A stretch of DNA of 64,000 nucleotides from Cheiracanthium punctorium (lineage: Eukaryota > Arthropoda > Arachnida > Araneae > Cheiracanthiidae), in the NCBI GenBank assembly GCA_038373885.1, contig JAWZYV010012341.1, forward strand, positions 496,001 through 560,000, given 5' to 3'. Under the pieces are notes generated by a model that was given only the letters and a program-made list of their open reading frames with translations, was not told the origin of the DNA and did no database searches. Made by a program: the position numbers and the translations under genes. Within the stretch, counting starts at the first letter, position 1, and each line of letters begins with the position of its first letter. Shown here piece after piece: positions 1 through 12,131 of this stretch.

Positions 1-2755
1 TGTATTTAATCTTCGTTCACCTAAAATAAATAAGTTTATATTCAATTTTTATTATATAACCAAACCGAATTTCATGCTCTTCTGGAAACGCGCAGAAACT
101 TTTGCAATTCCAAACATTTCGTTTTGTCTACACAGCCTTTCTTATATCCATGCAGACGATTTATTTGTGAAAAAAAATTAAACTATTTTATCTGAAAAAA
201 TTATTTTAAACGAATTGGAATCAAACTTTCCTTTGAAAGACTGATGACCGTAATGAATATGAGATCATATCGATTGCAACAGCTCATTTTGTCACGCAAA
301 CGATTAACTTTTTCTTTACTCTCGGAAATAAAATGGTGCATAAAATAGCAAAAAATCGCTTAAAAATGAGGGAACCAGTGGATTTTCAGACTTTTAAAGT
401 AGCACAGATTGTTTTTAATATTTTTATACATAATTATGAAAAATTCAAGCGGATTGTATAAAAGGTGTAGATGTTATTACGCTTTTTCAGCTTTTTAATC
501 TTCTTGGAGTAATAGCAGTAAAATATTTATATTGAAGTGGTTGCCTGGAATGATTACAGAGTGAGTTGGGGAGTCAGGAATCCGCGTATATATATATATG
601 TATGTATATTGGATTAAAAAAATTTTACGAAAGGTAATCTCTTTTTTCGAATCTTTTAATTAGCTTACAATACAATTATTAAACACACAGAGGTGTATAA
701 AATGTTTTAATTATTTTAGAATATGAATTCATTCCTTAAAAGTTAAACTTTATTTATATCTTTAATTTATGAATGAACTTACTTAAAAATGTAATCTATG
801 GGCTGTTAAAACTCTAAGAAAGATCCTAGAACAATTAAAGCTTACTTTCATGATTTATCGCACACTATTCTCGCAATGAAATCCGATTCTGACCGAATTT
901 CCCGGAAAATACCTCCAAGTTAATATTTTTTAAGTGTTGATCCCTAAAATTAAAGCAAATATTATTTAAGTCTATTTTCCATTATTTCTTTCGTAATTTG
1001 CTATTAAATATTTTGGGAAGAGGAAGAGACTTGGGGGTTCAGCACTTTGTTAGAGGCGCTTCGACATAAATGAAGTGCTTGCTGAAAAAGAGGTTACCTT
1101 TTACCTACGGGACTTTGGAGTTTCGTATAATATCTTGCCATAAAATAATATCTTTTGTTTGTTTCCGAAAGGATGTAGCTCCAACTGTTAGTTCTTATAT
1201 CACTCAAGCGATGAAGCTGCATGTCTCATTAGTTTTTGACAATTTTCCACAAACTTGGAGCTCCATTGTTAATCGAAGTAGTTCAACGTTGCACCATACA
1301 ATTCAGCTAAATTAGCTGCACACGTTCTATGGAGAAACGTATGAAAATGATTTGGTTTCGTTGATAAATCTAAACACCAAAAAATGGTTCAACGTTTCTC
1401 CACTGTGAAGTTGATGGTAATTCAGCACACCGTTTTTTAGTGGAATTTTAACTGCTTCTTTTAATAGTGTACCCCCTTTTTGCACCAAACCCTTCAAATG
1501 TCAAAAGTCCCACTATCACTTCACACATTTGCTAAAACTGCTGCAGAGAATTGTTTGTTTTTTTCGTCAGTACAAAGTCCCGGACTGTTCATTATTTTAC
1601 TGTGGGAGGCTCCAAGTAACTGGAAAATGTGATGAGCATCTGCTCTTCCAGCACTTAAAACGTATACATGTCCTTAAATATTAAAGTTAAATGATATGCT
1701 TTGCTAAGCAGCCGTGTTATGTTCCATTTACCTTTATCTCAATTAAGGCTTGTGAATTTAGTGCGTTAAATAAATATATAGAAATTCTAAAGTTTTTGGA
1801 CAAATTAGTATAGTGAGATTTATATTTCAAACTTACTCCAGTGAGAATGCTTCAGAACGCAAATACCTGAAACTCACTTAAAAAGATTCCACTTGACTGG
1901 CCCACAATTTGAAAGCGATTCATCGGAAGAAATTGCTTCTGCAGCTTAACTTGGTTTGTTCCGGTAATAAATAGATTACGTTCCACTCTGCCTTGACACA
2001 ATTTAGATCTTTCTATCAAGGAGTAAGCGTAATATAATCTAATTTCTTATATGGAAGTCCCATCAGGTAATTCCCCTTTATCAACACCTAGTGTCAAATT
2101 TTGTAAACAGGCATTTTAACAAAGATGCAAGTTTAGATTTTAAATTTCATTGGATAGCGAAAATAAAAGATTGTCTTAAGTATCTTCAGAAAGAGCTCAT
2201 GTGGTATAAACCTTAAGAAAATTATGTAATCAGAACATTTCGTGGAAGTAAATAAGAATATGAAGTTTCAAAATGAAATATTTCATATGACACGTTCGTT
2301 AAACTGGTATGAGTAATATTTACGTAGCTCTTATTCTCTCCTTTTTTTTGTGTGTAAGTGTTTTAACATATATATGAATGTGTTGTTTTCTTTGTTGGCA
2401 TTAAAATAAATCTGAGTTCTTTTTCACACTTTCTACTTTTTTTTGCTTATTCCCATTTATTATTACTCGAATTTTTGTTCTTATTATTATTTTACCTTAC
2501 TACACACAATGTTCGTTTTAATATTTTATTTATTTAAATTTTTAACCTACAATCGGTTTTTGCTCCCTTAACGTCTTTCTTTTTTTCAACCGAATGGCAA
2601 CTGCCTCTAATTTTCAATACTATCCTCTCTGCTCGTGTGGATAGTGGAACTTTTTTGCAGGAGAGAAACGGTGTACTTTTCTGAACCACCTGAAGCGAAC
2701 TCAATAAGTACATTTTAATGTGTGTTATTCTACGAAATTACTAATTACTTTTAAA
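1..2755. other. Unassigned AT-rich sequence
   Basis: No gene, RNA or transposon recognised. A frame at 1070-1315 has no family resemblance and looks like chance. Confidence 0.5.
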
Positions 2756-2919
2756 CAGTGGCGTAGCCAGAAATTTTTCATGGGAGGGGGGGTTACGACT
2801 TCTGCAACTAACATATATGTATACATGTATGTGATAAGGGAGTGAAGAATATACATTTTGTATGGCGAAAAATTCCTGATGGGGGGCTGTGACTAGCCCC
2901 CCCCTTAGCTACGCCACTG
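2756..2919. mobile_element. hAT-like MITE with CAGTGGCGTAGC ends
   Basis: A 164-bp non-coding element. The left end CAGTGGCGTAGCCAG and right end (reverse complement CAGTGGCGTAGCTAA) form inverted repeats, followed inside by G-rich and C-rich blocks that also pair. Candidate 8-bp target duplications CTTTTAAA / CTTTTTTA match at 6 of 8 positions. CAGTGGCG-type tips are widespread in non-autonomous hAT elements of animals. Confidence 0.75.
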
Positions 2920-3272
2920 CTTTTTTATACTAGTTGTTTTTTAATACTGGGATTTTGTGAAAATTGTGTGACCTTTAACCCTGTAAAATGAAAGCAAATG
3001 TTTGCAATTTTTTGTGTGTTTTATTATAGCACAAATAAAATACATTTGCATACCAATAAGTAGAAATTGAACGATCACTAAAACAAGTGACTTAGTGAAC
3101 AATTCTCAAGTTTTCTCACGGAAAGTGCATAAACTTCTTTACTATTTAGATTTATTTAGTACATGGCTAGCTAATAAAGTTACCGGAAAGAAATCTGCAA
3201 TATAAGATCTGTGTGAACATCTTAACCTTCTCGTTAGAAGAATGGGCACTCAGATAGTACTATGGATGGAAA
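2920..3272. other. Unassigned
   Basis: Nothing recognised. Confidence 0.4.
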
Positions 3273-3286
3273 CCCAGCAAACACAC
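3273..3286 (+). repeat. Shared terminal motif CCCAGCAAACACAC, copy 1
   Basis: The same 14-mer occurs at 25731-25744 and, inverted, at 28733-28746. Each is followed inward by a locally GC/CpG-richer stretch that is otherwise dissimilar. It is probably the end of a transposon family; here the following richer stretch runs to about 3500. Confidence 0.45.
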
Positions 3287-6200
3287 ACGACTCACGGTTC
3301 GATAACTGAACTATATCTTACGCGAGATAGTGTAGATATAATTTGGACACTAGCAAACGTAACCGATCTGTGTCGAAAGTGTCCGCCAAAGTGAACACTC
3401 AGCGGACACGGTAAAAGATGTCGATCGGTTATAGGTAGCGGGTTACGATTTCGATTTGCCACGAATCCAAATCGAGAGGTCGGGCACAGAATTGGAACTT
3501 TGAAAGCATAATAATAATACGAAATTATAATTATTGGTTTAAAAAATAATGCCATATGACCCAAGATATTCCCTATGATATTCTTATGGTTTTCGTGCAT
3601 ATCATTTTTGAGAGGAGAACCGAAACCCATTCGATGCAGTTCTGACATTGTTAATCAGGTCAGTACTGTGGCATCTTTCTGAATACAAGAAATTGCTGGA
3701 AATAGAAGTGCATAATTTTTATCGTACTTTTAGCAAAAGTTCGATTCCTTGAAAAGATATATTTTCGATCCTATACCTAAAAGATTTCCGATCGTTACTT
3801 GCGATTCGGCATTGATGACACAACTGAGATGTCGGATATCGAATCGTAAGGTTTGCGATAGTTATATGTTTGCTGTGAAGCGTTCACTAGTGAGTTTCTT
3901 GAATAGACACATTTATGCATGTTAGCATGGCAGAAATATATTAGAATAATTGAGAAATTAAATATATTTTTCAAGCCTAATTCCTTCATACTCACATTTC
4001 TTATTAGAGATAATTTTTTAAAGGTAGACATATTTTAAAGTTAATATTTTATCTATTGTCACTGATTATTTTGATTTTTAAAAATATGTGACGTACATAT
4101 GATCGTCATATGATTGAAAAACATCAAAAGATTTTCTTTGGGATATACAGGTTTAGCAAAAAATAAGATGCTTACTACAGCGTACTCTATAATCCGTTTC
4201 TTTTTTCCAAATGAGATGAAATTTGAGCAGAACATAATTCAAAAAATGCGCTTGAAATATGCATTGATATATATGCTAAGCTGGATTGCTGTGTCGACCG
4301 GTTTTTGTGAGCCGTCCGCCTGGCTCTTTAAATGATCAGCTGGTGAAAAAAGTGGCAAAAAGATCTTTCCTCCGGTAGTAATGCTATGTGTTTGTAAGTT
4401 TATAAGTTAATGTTTCCGTTGGCTTTATATATAATAAACTAATTATTTCAGAAAACAATAGGACTTATTTAGAAATTTTAGAGTAGTATCGCAAAAAGAG
4501 TTGTAAAAATATATAGATTGCATTTTGAATTATCTTAAACGGAAACTAATACATAAAACCCCCAGTGATAATCTCACCAATTTTGCATTTTTAAGTAAAG
4601 AAATAATATTCATTTGCAAGATTTTTTAAGAAGATTAATTCTTATTTAGGTAGGAATAAAAAGCAAGCTCCTTACCTTTATTTTGAAAATTGTGTAAGAT
4701 ATTCTAAGAGGGATATTCACATGGTTATACGTGAAAAGCAACTAGTTTCAAAGCTTTATAATTAATTAAACTTTAAAAAGGTTAAAGTTCTATATCGTAT
4801 GCAAAAGATTTATAAGTTATAGTTCAATAACCAGAATCTGGAGAAGGTTAACAACATTGATATTAAAAGAAATCAAATACTTTTTTTTAACATCTAAAGA
4901 ACTGATAATTTATTTTTCCGCTACAAAAATTTCAAATAATGCTTTGTAACTTATGTCAACTAAAAAAAAAATTTTTTTTCTCAATACCTTTTCCGTTTAT
5001 TCGTTCAGTAAATTTAACAAATATGGTGAAACCTGCATCTGATGATACTGTAGGGATCTAAAAAATCTTATATAAACTCTGAGATTATGTGCATTATTTA
5101 CGTACTGAATGTGCTTCATAATTATGAAAATAATGATAAAATACCATTAGCATGCAGTGCAGAGTAACACTGTCAAGGGGCATGTCTTGTACATTGGTTT
5201 TGAAGAAGTCAATTTGAAAAAAAAAAACAAATAAAAAACATTTTTATATTTTCCTTAACTACAATATAAAAATAACAATATATCAGACAACTGAAAAATT
5301 CATGACGTTTATTCATGAACAGCAATATATACACTCATACAAATAATAAACTTATGTAATTTGAGGTTAACTCAAATAAACAAAGCTATGTGAAAAGATT
5401 AACTAAAGAGTCTTATTTATTTTCATCTTACTGTAGATTGCCTTTAAAAATATCAAACCATATGCCAAACTGATGAGCAATTCACAAAATAAAGCATATA
5501 AAAATTATTCAGGATATAAACTGAGGAAAAAAAAATGATTAGATAAATTCAGTACTTTTAAATATAATAATTATACTAATTAATTCTTGTTTATAACAAA
5601 TATTTTAATAATTTATAACAGATTACAAAATTCATAAATTTTAGAAAAAATTAAAATTTTTGATAAAAATCGTGATTGTTTTAAAACCAATTTAAATCAC
5701 TGAAGCCCGATTATATGTAATGCATAAAATATCATGCTATTAGTGTTGAAAAACTGATAAAAGCATTTTTAATTTCTAAAATTTCATGCTTTAATTCTCA
5801 TGCATTATTAAATAAAATTATCTTTGATAGTTTCTGTCTCATTGTAGTAGAATTTTTATCACTGTTTTTAGTGTTAAACTTTTCGCATACGCATTTAATC
5901 TTATTTTCAGATACAATTCCATAATTTTCCAGATCATTTGTGATTCATGCCGACTTTCGCAACCAATTTCAATTGGGTGATTAAATCTAACACCATTGGT
6001 TGATAAATACTATTCATTGGCAATTTTCATAATCGAAATACTAAATTAAGTTCGTTAATAATTGGATCACATAAAAAAATAAAGGTATTCTTAAATATAA
6101 GTTCTAATATACAGGAAAATGACTGTTCTCTCAATAAAAGAATTAATAATAATAATAATAATAATAACATTAATAGTAATTTTAGTTTACCTCAAATTTC

Positions 6201-6365
6201 AGTAGTTTCTTCTATTTTCGCTACCGTTTTCAAATTTTACAAATAAAAAGCATAGTCCGATAATAAGATTCTGATTTTACCAGAACTGCTTTTACACAAG
6301 AAATTCTGATGATCAAATTTCGCTATTTACTATAGCTGCATGGCAGTTTTTCACACATAATTTCA
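3287..6365. other. Mostly unassigned AT-rich sequence
   Basis: The part to about 3650 is GC-richer and probably belongs to the element ending at 3273. (AAT)n microsatellite at about 6145-6168. Nothing else recognised. Confidence 0.45.
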
Positions 6366-6633
6366 AATTAATCATGTACGCCTTAATTAAAAACTATTTG
6401 GTTTATATAGCAGAATAAAAATATTAATAAAGTAACACTACGTGCGAAATGCAGTGTTAAGAGTTATGCTCGAAAATATACAAAATTAAAGGTATATTTT
6501 AAATTTATTCATGTAAGCTTTAATTAATAACGATAGATTTGGTTTATGTAGCAGAATAAAAATTGTAATAAAGTAACAGAACGAGCGAAATGCAGTATTG
6601 AGAGTTATTTTCGAAAATACACGAAATAAAAGT
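6366..6633 (+). repeat. Diverged tandem duplication, about 130-bp unit
   Basis: 6366-6493 and 6502-6633 are direct copies at roughly 80% identity by eye. Shared blocks include TAGCAGAATAAAAA, AATAAAGTAACA and GCGAAATGCAGT. No coding content. Confidence 0.75.
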
Positions 6634-7998
6634 ACTCACCTGTGAAATTTTATTTTCCTTTCAGATGCATCAATTGCTCCAAACATATTGGAACAATTAT
6701 AGGAGCAAAAAGAGTTCACCATTGTTATTGTATTGTTTATATAAATGTTACAAATTTAAGCTTCGTATAACAGTATACGCACAGGACAGTATTTTGCCAC
6801 TTTTTTCTGTTTGCACGTGACTTTGTTTGCGATACGCGACGGCTCGAAATCTCGGAAGGGAAAAACTGATCAGACAGCAATCCAGTTTAGTATATATATC
6901 AATGGAAATATGTTAAAAAACTAGTGCCAAGGTCCACCGGAAGATGTCATTGTAATACATGTAAAGCATTTAATTTGCTACACGGGAAAAAACTGGCAGA
7001 CTCACACTACCATGCGGATACTGATTGCTGGATTCAACAACCACGGAAGTCACATTTTCAACGCTAGAAGACTGGATTTTCTTTCGTTCTCTGACTGAAA
7101 GAATGCGAACTTGCCCAGTTGCTTTAAATGTCTGAAGCATCTTAGGCAGAGCAAAGTGAGACATCGTATAAGAGAAAAGTGAGACATCGTGAGACATCAC
7201 ATTTCTTCAAATGACGAGATCCTCTTACAGCTGCAACGAAATTCTCCACACTCTGGTGGAACAATTTTAACACTAGCGTTTTTCCTTAAAATGTAGGCAT
7301 GATGTAACGAAAAGTTACTAATGCTCGTGCAGAATCTTAATTCTTTTTACCCAAAGAATAACGTAAATAGCCGCGCTGTAAGGCAAATTTCGTTTCAGAT
7401 TTTCAGTAAACGCAAATATATTGCCACTTATTGATGAAATTCTGTACTAGTTCTTTATATTTAATAAGTGTTAGGCGCATCATTTGAATTAAATGTAATT
7501 CGAATTAATCTCATTTAGACCAGAACACATTTTAGAGACGTCTGATTTAGGGAATTTATTTCTTGCTAACGCAGTACGTGAGAGTGAAACGTAAAACTAC
7601 GTTAATAGCACGGAAAAGTTGACTATTGGTAAATAAAAAATAAATAAATTTGTAAAATATTATACCAATCGGTTAGTATTTTTTACTGCCGAGGAAGGGT
7701 TGAAATCCCCCTCCCAAAAAAAAACGTAATAAATATGGATTTGATAAAAAAATTGACAAGTTATCCAAGCATAACAAAACATTTTCTAATAGAACGCAAC
7801 TGCTACAGCAATATGTTAGTAATGACCAGCAAAATATTATTATGGAGAAATCATATATCTTTTAAAGCTGCAAGCAAGCGAAAACATAAATAAAAGTAAA
7901 AAAAAGAGTAAACTTTTCGTTTTTCTCATTTTTTTAATGAAACCAAGATTTTTATAACTGTTTCTATTAGGTGGGAAAAGGCACTTTCCATTATCTTA
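6634..7998. other. Unassigned
   Basis: Nothing recognised; a minus-strand frame at 6970-7200 has no family resemblance. Confidence 0.4.
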
Positions 7999-8220
7999 AC
8001 TGAACTAAACATAAACGCAACAGCCCACGTAGGGCCAAGTCATGCTCTGCCATGCCGCACCTTCGCAACCATGATCTCTGGGGCGCGGAATCATATTACT
8101 TGGCAAGGTGGCCAGCCTGACGTTCAGCGCCATGTGATTCTTCCTCAAGTAAGCTTGGTCCTCCCAGTTCAGGAATCTAACCCTGGTTCTGTGTAGCACG
8201 GTAGCACAGTGGTCAAATTA
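7999..8220 (-). mobile_element. tRNA-derived SINE-like element, family A, copy 1
   Basis: Read on the minus strand, a B-box-like GGTTAGATTCC lies near the start, followed by CTGAACTGGGAGGACC and a body ending in CTACGTGGGCTGTTG. The body aligns with 16205-16405 (also minus), sharing the blocks GTCAGGCT, CAGCC-type segments and GGGCCAAG. The A box is not clear. A minus-strand frame over it (8005-8199) is not a gene. Confidence 0.6.
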
Positions 8221-8276
8221 ATACACCAAAAGACTCCTCCAAAATGTCTATTTTTTGTTTTTCTAAATTCATATAT

Positions 8277-8940
8277 ACAGAGTGTCTCAAAACTATACGT
8301 CAGAAATGTTAAGGGTAGTAGAGGAAACCAGGAGAATTCAGAATCACATAGCAGTGAGTGGTCGGAAAAGTTTCCTTCTCATATACCTCTTAATAAACCT
8401 GTTAATAATCACTTTAGAAAAAGGTGTTGAAGGTCGACTTTCCAAACATGGTTTGCGAAAACTAAGGCATATGTTACTGAAAGTACTTGGCAAAAACAGG
8501 TAGTTTACAAATTCTACTTCATTTCATTGATGAACATCTCAAATAAAAGCCCATGGTTAATAAAACTAGATTAATCGAATACTTTAATACTTTTTCTAAT
8601 TGTATTGTATATATTAAGGCAAACCTGCACGCAGGGTATCTGCTTAGGATGGAGCATGCCATGGTCGGAGAACTTTCTAACAGGTTCTAACGCGTATTCA
8701 CGTTACATCTGGAGAAAACCGACCAGAACTCCAGACCGTAAGATCGACAGCCGCTCGACGGGGCCCGAACCCGAGACCGTCACACTTCGGCCTTCTACCA
8801 CTTTGAGTGTCTTATCCACTCGGCCATGGTGCGGCAATACTTCTTCCGAAGTGATTATTAATAAGTACATAAAGATTTGCTGTTTGACCTACATCGCTAT
8901 TTGAATCTGAATCGTCTTGATTTCCTGTACTACCCTTTCT
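8277..8940. mobile_element. Long-TIR (foldback) element, ACAG(A/G)GTG tip, copy 1
   Basis: Left arm (8277-8430) and right arm (8846-8940) are inverted copies: GGGTAGTAGAGGAAACC...TTCAGAATCACATAGC on the left, and the reverse complement of the right arm reads GGGTAGTACAGGAAATC...TTCAGATTCAAATAGC. Both arms run into TTAATAATCACTT. The same sequence, better preserved, forms 52851-53285. Non-coding; a SINE sits inside at 8618-8840. The far right tip is lost. Confidence 0.75.
8618..8840 (-). mobile_element. tRNA-derived SINE, family B, copy 1 (nested)
   Basis: On the minus strand: TGGCCGAGTGG (A box), then GGGTTCGGGCCCC (B box), CGGCTGTCGATCTTACGGTCTGG, ATGTAACGTGAATACGCG and a 3' end GGTTTGCC. 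It aligns throughout with 62712-62940. The tRNA-like head resembles tRNA-Leu/Ser. It lies within the foldback element 8277-8940, so it inserted later. Confidence 0.82.
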
Positions 8941-8955
8941 CATAATTGATCTCTC

Positions 8956-9045
8956 ATAACTCCTCATATCATATCGCATAACTGCTCATATCATAACAAA
9001 TAACTGCTCATATCATATTCAAATAGCTGGTCATATCATATATAT
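8956..9045 (+). repeat. 22-bp tandem repeat, four copies
   Basis: Units start TAACTCCTCATATCATA, TAACTGCTCATATCATA (twice) and TAGCTGGTCATATCATA at 8956, 8979, 9001 and 9023. It abuts the broken right end of the foldback element. Confidence 0.8.
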
Positions 9046-9964
9046 TCTCATAGATTTCTCATAGCTGCTTCTATTAGATGTTAAAAAGTACTTTTAATTA
9101 TCATGATTGTTCAAAATGTAGCTGAAAAAATCGAAAAAAAAAATCTACAATAAATCATTCATTCCAAACATTTTGCATAAAGGAGCCATAGCAATGTTAA
9201 ATGCATCATGAAAAATATCAAAATCTTATGAAGTACCATGCTTCATTTACGATTTTTGGAATTTTGACCCTCCTGCGACGGTAAAAATTACTAACCGATT
9301 TTCATTATATATATGTATTACCAACGGCAAATTTTCCGCGCCATTACGTTATGATGTAAAAGTTTTCTCTTTTATGCGCCATCCTACTGAAAATCCCACT
9401 GTTCCTGTAGCTAATTTTGTACTGTTTCTGTAGTGGAACTGCACTCGTGTAATTATAGCATAATTAAATAATCGTTTTATTATTTTGCTTCATTAATCAT
9501 GCTTTTTAACCATTAAAAGAGAATTTCTAGTTTTATGTATGCAGTTATGTTTTTAATAATACCTTCATGAAAGCACTTGAAGAATTAAGTCTCTGAAGGC
9601 TTATTTTAAATTAAATGTCCTTTAGGGATTTTTCAATTATATGTGTCTTTATATTAATTTTATTTCATTATGCTTAAATATTTAAGCAAATAAAAGTGTT
9701 TGTTCTGCATAAAATGAATTTTAAAATTCATGAGATACACTCGAGGTAAAATTTAGAAGTGAATATATGTTTGTTTGAAACGTATCTCTTTTGAATACAT
9801 TATTAATTTATTATTTTGGATGCATATATTTAGTTTCGGAATCCAAATACAAAACCTCTTATTTTCAATGAATTATGAAAATAGTAGTTTCATATCATAA
9901 ATGGATATATATATATATATATAAAATGATGGATTCAAAATTCAAAATGTAGATCGGCGTGGAG
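9046..9964. other. Unassigned
   Basis: Nothing recognised except an (AT)n run at about 9906-9923 just before the LTR element. Confidence 0.45.
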
Positions 9965-9969
9965 TACTT
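9965..9969. repeat. Target-site duplication, left copy
   Basis: TACTT directly before the TG of the 5' LTR; identical to 16193-16197. A 5-bp duplication is usual for Gypsy integrases. Its integrity shows that the two LTRs belong to one insertion event and that no LTR-LTR recombination between copies has occurred. Confidence 0.93.
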
Positions 9970-10269
9970 TGTTAGGTTCGCCAATCGTGGTAACCTTGCC
10001 CCTGAACTACGGGTGGCAACCCCGTATTTGTTTTAACGACTGTCAGCTCCGCTCGAGGAGAGGGAGAGTAGAGAGGTCCGAAAAAGGAGCTCAAGCTGGC
10101 GGTTCATGCCAGGGAGCTGAAAAAGAAATGTTGCAGTTTAATGTTTTATAGTGTAAAAACTGTTTTGTGTCCCTTTAACAATGTGTCAATAAAAATATAT
10201 TGGGACTAAAAATTGTCTGCTTCGTTAATCACCCCGTCTCCGAACATGGAAAGAACCCGACTTGTAACA
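9970..10269 (+). repeat. 5' LTR
   Basis: Begins TGTTAGGTTCG and ends TTGTAACA, with TG...CA termini. It matches 15892-16192 with 7 substitutions and one 1-bp indel over about 300 bp (about 2.3% divergence). It contains a polyadenylation signal and would carry the promoter, though no convincing TATA box stands out. An open frame across most of the LTR (9969-10151, also present in the 3' LTR) is just LTR sequence, not a gene. Confidence 0.96.
10188..10193 (+). promoter_or_regulatory. Polyadenylation signal in 5' LTR
   Basis: AATAAA in the context CAATAAAAATATATTGGGAC; the counterpart in the 3' LTR is at 16110-16115. It marks the R/U5 neighbourhood of the LTR. Confidence 0.65.
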
Positions 10270-10270
10270 C

Positions 10271-10288
10271 TGGTGGCAGCGGTGGGAT
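10271..10288 (+). other. Primer binding site, tRNA-Leu
   Basis: TGGTGGCAGCGGTGGGAT lies one base after the 5' LTR. It is complementary over 18 bases to the 3' end of a tRNA-Leu (acceptor ...CCGCTGCCA plus CCA, continuing into the T-arm ATCCCA). It primes minus-strand DNA synthesis. The assignment relies on remembered tRNA-Leu(AAG/TAG) 3' ends. Confidence 0.85.
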
Positions 10289-11171
10289 GTATCGAAGACG
10301 GAGTGAGGATACAACTATAAAATTCCTGTATTCCCCCACTTTCCTGCGAGTCAACAAACGCCCTGTTCACCTATGACCGGGAACATAGCCAAGTGTGCAT
10401 GCTATGACAGCATACCAGACCTGCAAAGTGCACGTGAATTTTCCAAAACATCGAAAATCTCGAAATCTCCTACTAAAATGTGGGTGCTAATATTTCTAAT
10501 AACTCGCTGGCCGTAACTTTACGTCTACCAAGCCTGCAGCGGAGAGTTGGAGAGTTCGCAGAGGAGGATGAGTCATCCACTCTTATCTCCGTATGTTGTT
10601 TTGATTTGAATGGACCACCCCCAAGTCCGGCGTTCACTACGAATGCATAGTGGCAAATGCTCTTTTTTTTCAGCTTGTTTATGTTGTTTTTTTCCTCTTC
10701 TCTTCATGAAGGGGGGAAGCTGAGCTCTGTGGTAAGAGTTGCGGAGTATAGCTCATGAAATGATTATTTCCTGCTAAAAGTATTTTTGATTTGCTTGCTC
10801 TAAGCGGTGTTTTTTTTATTATTATTAAAAAGAAAGGAAACTATTTTTGAGTTTATGTGCTATTAAATTTTGATATCATGAATAGAATATCATGAATATA
10901 ATTTTTTGAAATATTTATATATTTTAGTATATATTTAAAGTGATAAATAAGTTGGTGAATTTTCTTAATATCATGAATACAGTATAATAAGTATATTTTT
11001 AGAAATATTATATGTTTTGGAGATTCTTTTTTTAAAACGACATCTATGATATATTTAATTTTAATTGTGCACATTAGGTAATATATGTGTATTATTCCTT
11101 TAAAGTATGATGTATACTTGCAATTTAAAACTATTTTAAGGCAATTTGGCATTCGGGGTAGCTTTAAAAAA
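10289..11171 (+). other. Leader region of the LTR retrotransposon
   Basis: About 880 bases between primer site and the probable gag start, with no long plus-strand frame. Packaging signals would be expected here but none can be named from sequence. An AT-rich minus-strand frame overlaps 10853-11299 and looks like chance. Confidence 0.6.
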
Positions 11172-12131
11172 ATGTCTTTTTTAAATAAAAGCAGAAAAGC
11201 GGATTTATTTCGTCTGGCAGAAGATTTGGGGGAAAAGCCGAATTCTGCCATGTCTAAGGTAGACCTAAAGGAATTAATATTGGGTTGTACAAAATACAAA
11301 GAGGCGGACGCTAAGGAATTGTTAGAGGCTATTGTTTCTGAAAGAGAGGAAAACGAACGAAAACTAGAAAAGGAAAAGGAAAAAGAAAGGGAATATCAGG
11401 AAAAAGAAAGAGAAAGGGAACATCAATTAAAAATAGAACAAGAAAAATATGCTCTTGAAAAATTTCGTCTAGAGCTAGAATGAACAAAAAATGCGGATGC
11501 AACTCAGATCGGAGATCAGACCGTAAGGCCAAGATCATTGGATGAAATTGTTAGGATGGTGCGGTTATTAACGGTAAAGGTGCCCAATAAATCTGAGGGT
11601 TGGGATTATTTCTTTTCGAGTTTGGAGAAAGCATTTCTTAATGAAAACGTGAGCGACGAGTATAAACCGAAAGTTCTTCTTTGTCTATTAGGGGATAAGG
11701 TATCTAATTTGTTAGTGAATTTGGATGAAAAGGAATTTCAACATTATGACTCGCTTAAACAATTGGTGCTCAAAGAGTATAAACCGTCACCGAAATTATG
11801 TTTGGAAAATTTCCGTAGGGCAAATCGGAATCCGGATGAAACATTCTGCCAGTTTGCATCGCGTTTAACCTCAATGTGGTCATACTATTGTAAATTGTGG
11901 GGGGCGAGTGATTTTGAATCGGTAAATCAGCTTGTAGTGTCAGACAGGATTTTCCAAACGTTGGATTCTGAGACCATGTCTCACATAGGAGTACTTCAAG
12001 GGGAAAATTGGTTCAAACCTAAGGAATTGGGGAAGCAGTGTGACACCTTCTATGCCTCAAAAGATAAATCTTTTGAAGGATCTGTGAGAGGCAAATGGGC
12101 TGAGGTTGAAAAAAAACGGGTTACATGGTAA
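11172..12131 (+). pseudogene. gag: gag (capsid polyprotein) of the Gypsy element, with in-frame stop
   Basis: Structural Gag protein. The ATG at 11172 is preferred over the upstream codon at 11085 because the conserved region starts there (MSFLNKSRKADLFRLAEDLG), a short helical N-terminal module of a kind I associate with arachnid Gypsy Gags. A highly charged Glu/Lys-rich coiled segment follows (about 11310-11470). A TGA at 11481-11483 interrupts the frame, which then reopens in the same phase and runs to 12131 through the capsid-like region (GWDYFFSSLEKAF, FCQFASRLTSMW). At 12109-12116 an A8 run coincides with a +1 shift into the nucleocapsid/protease frame. An internal Met at 11538 should not be taken as a real start. 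Confidence 0.85.

Noticed and set aside
8941..9060. CRISPR-like array at the 22-bp repeats
   Set aside because: Contiguous tandem units without unique spacers, in a eukaryotic context.
9969..10151. 60-residue frame in each LTR (also 15891-16073)
   Set aside because: It starts at a non-ATG codon at the LTR boundary and is merely open LTR sequence, present in both LTRs.
10853..11299. 148-residue minus-strand frame overlapping gag
   Set aside because: AT-rich, low-complexity Ile/Lys/Tyr composition, antisense to the real gag start.
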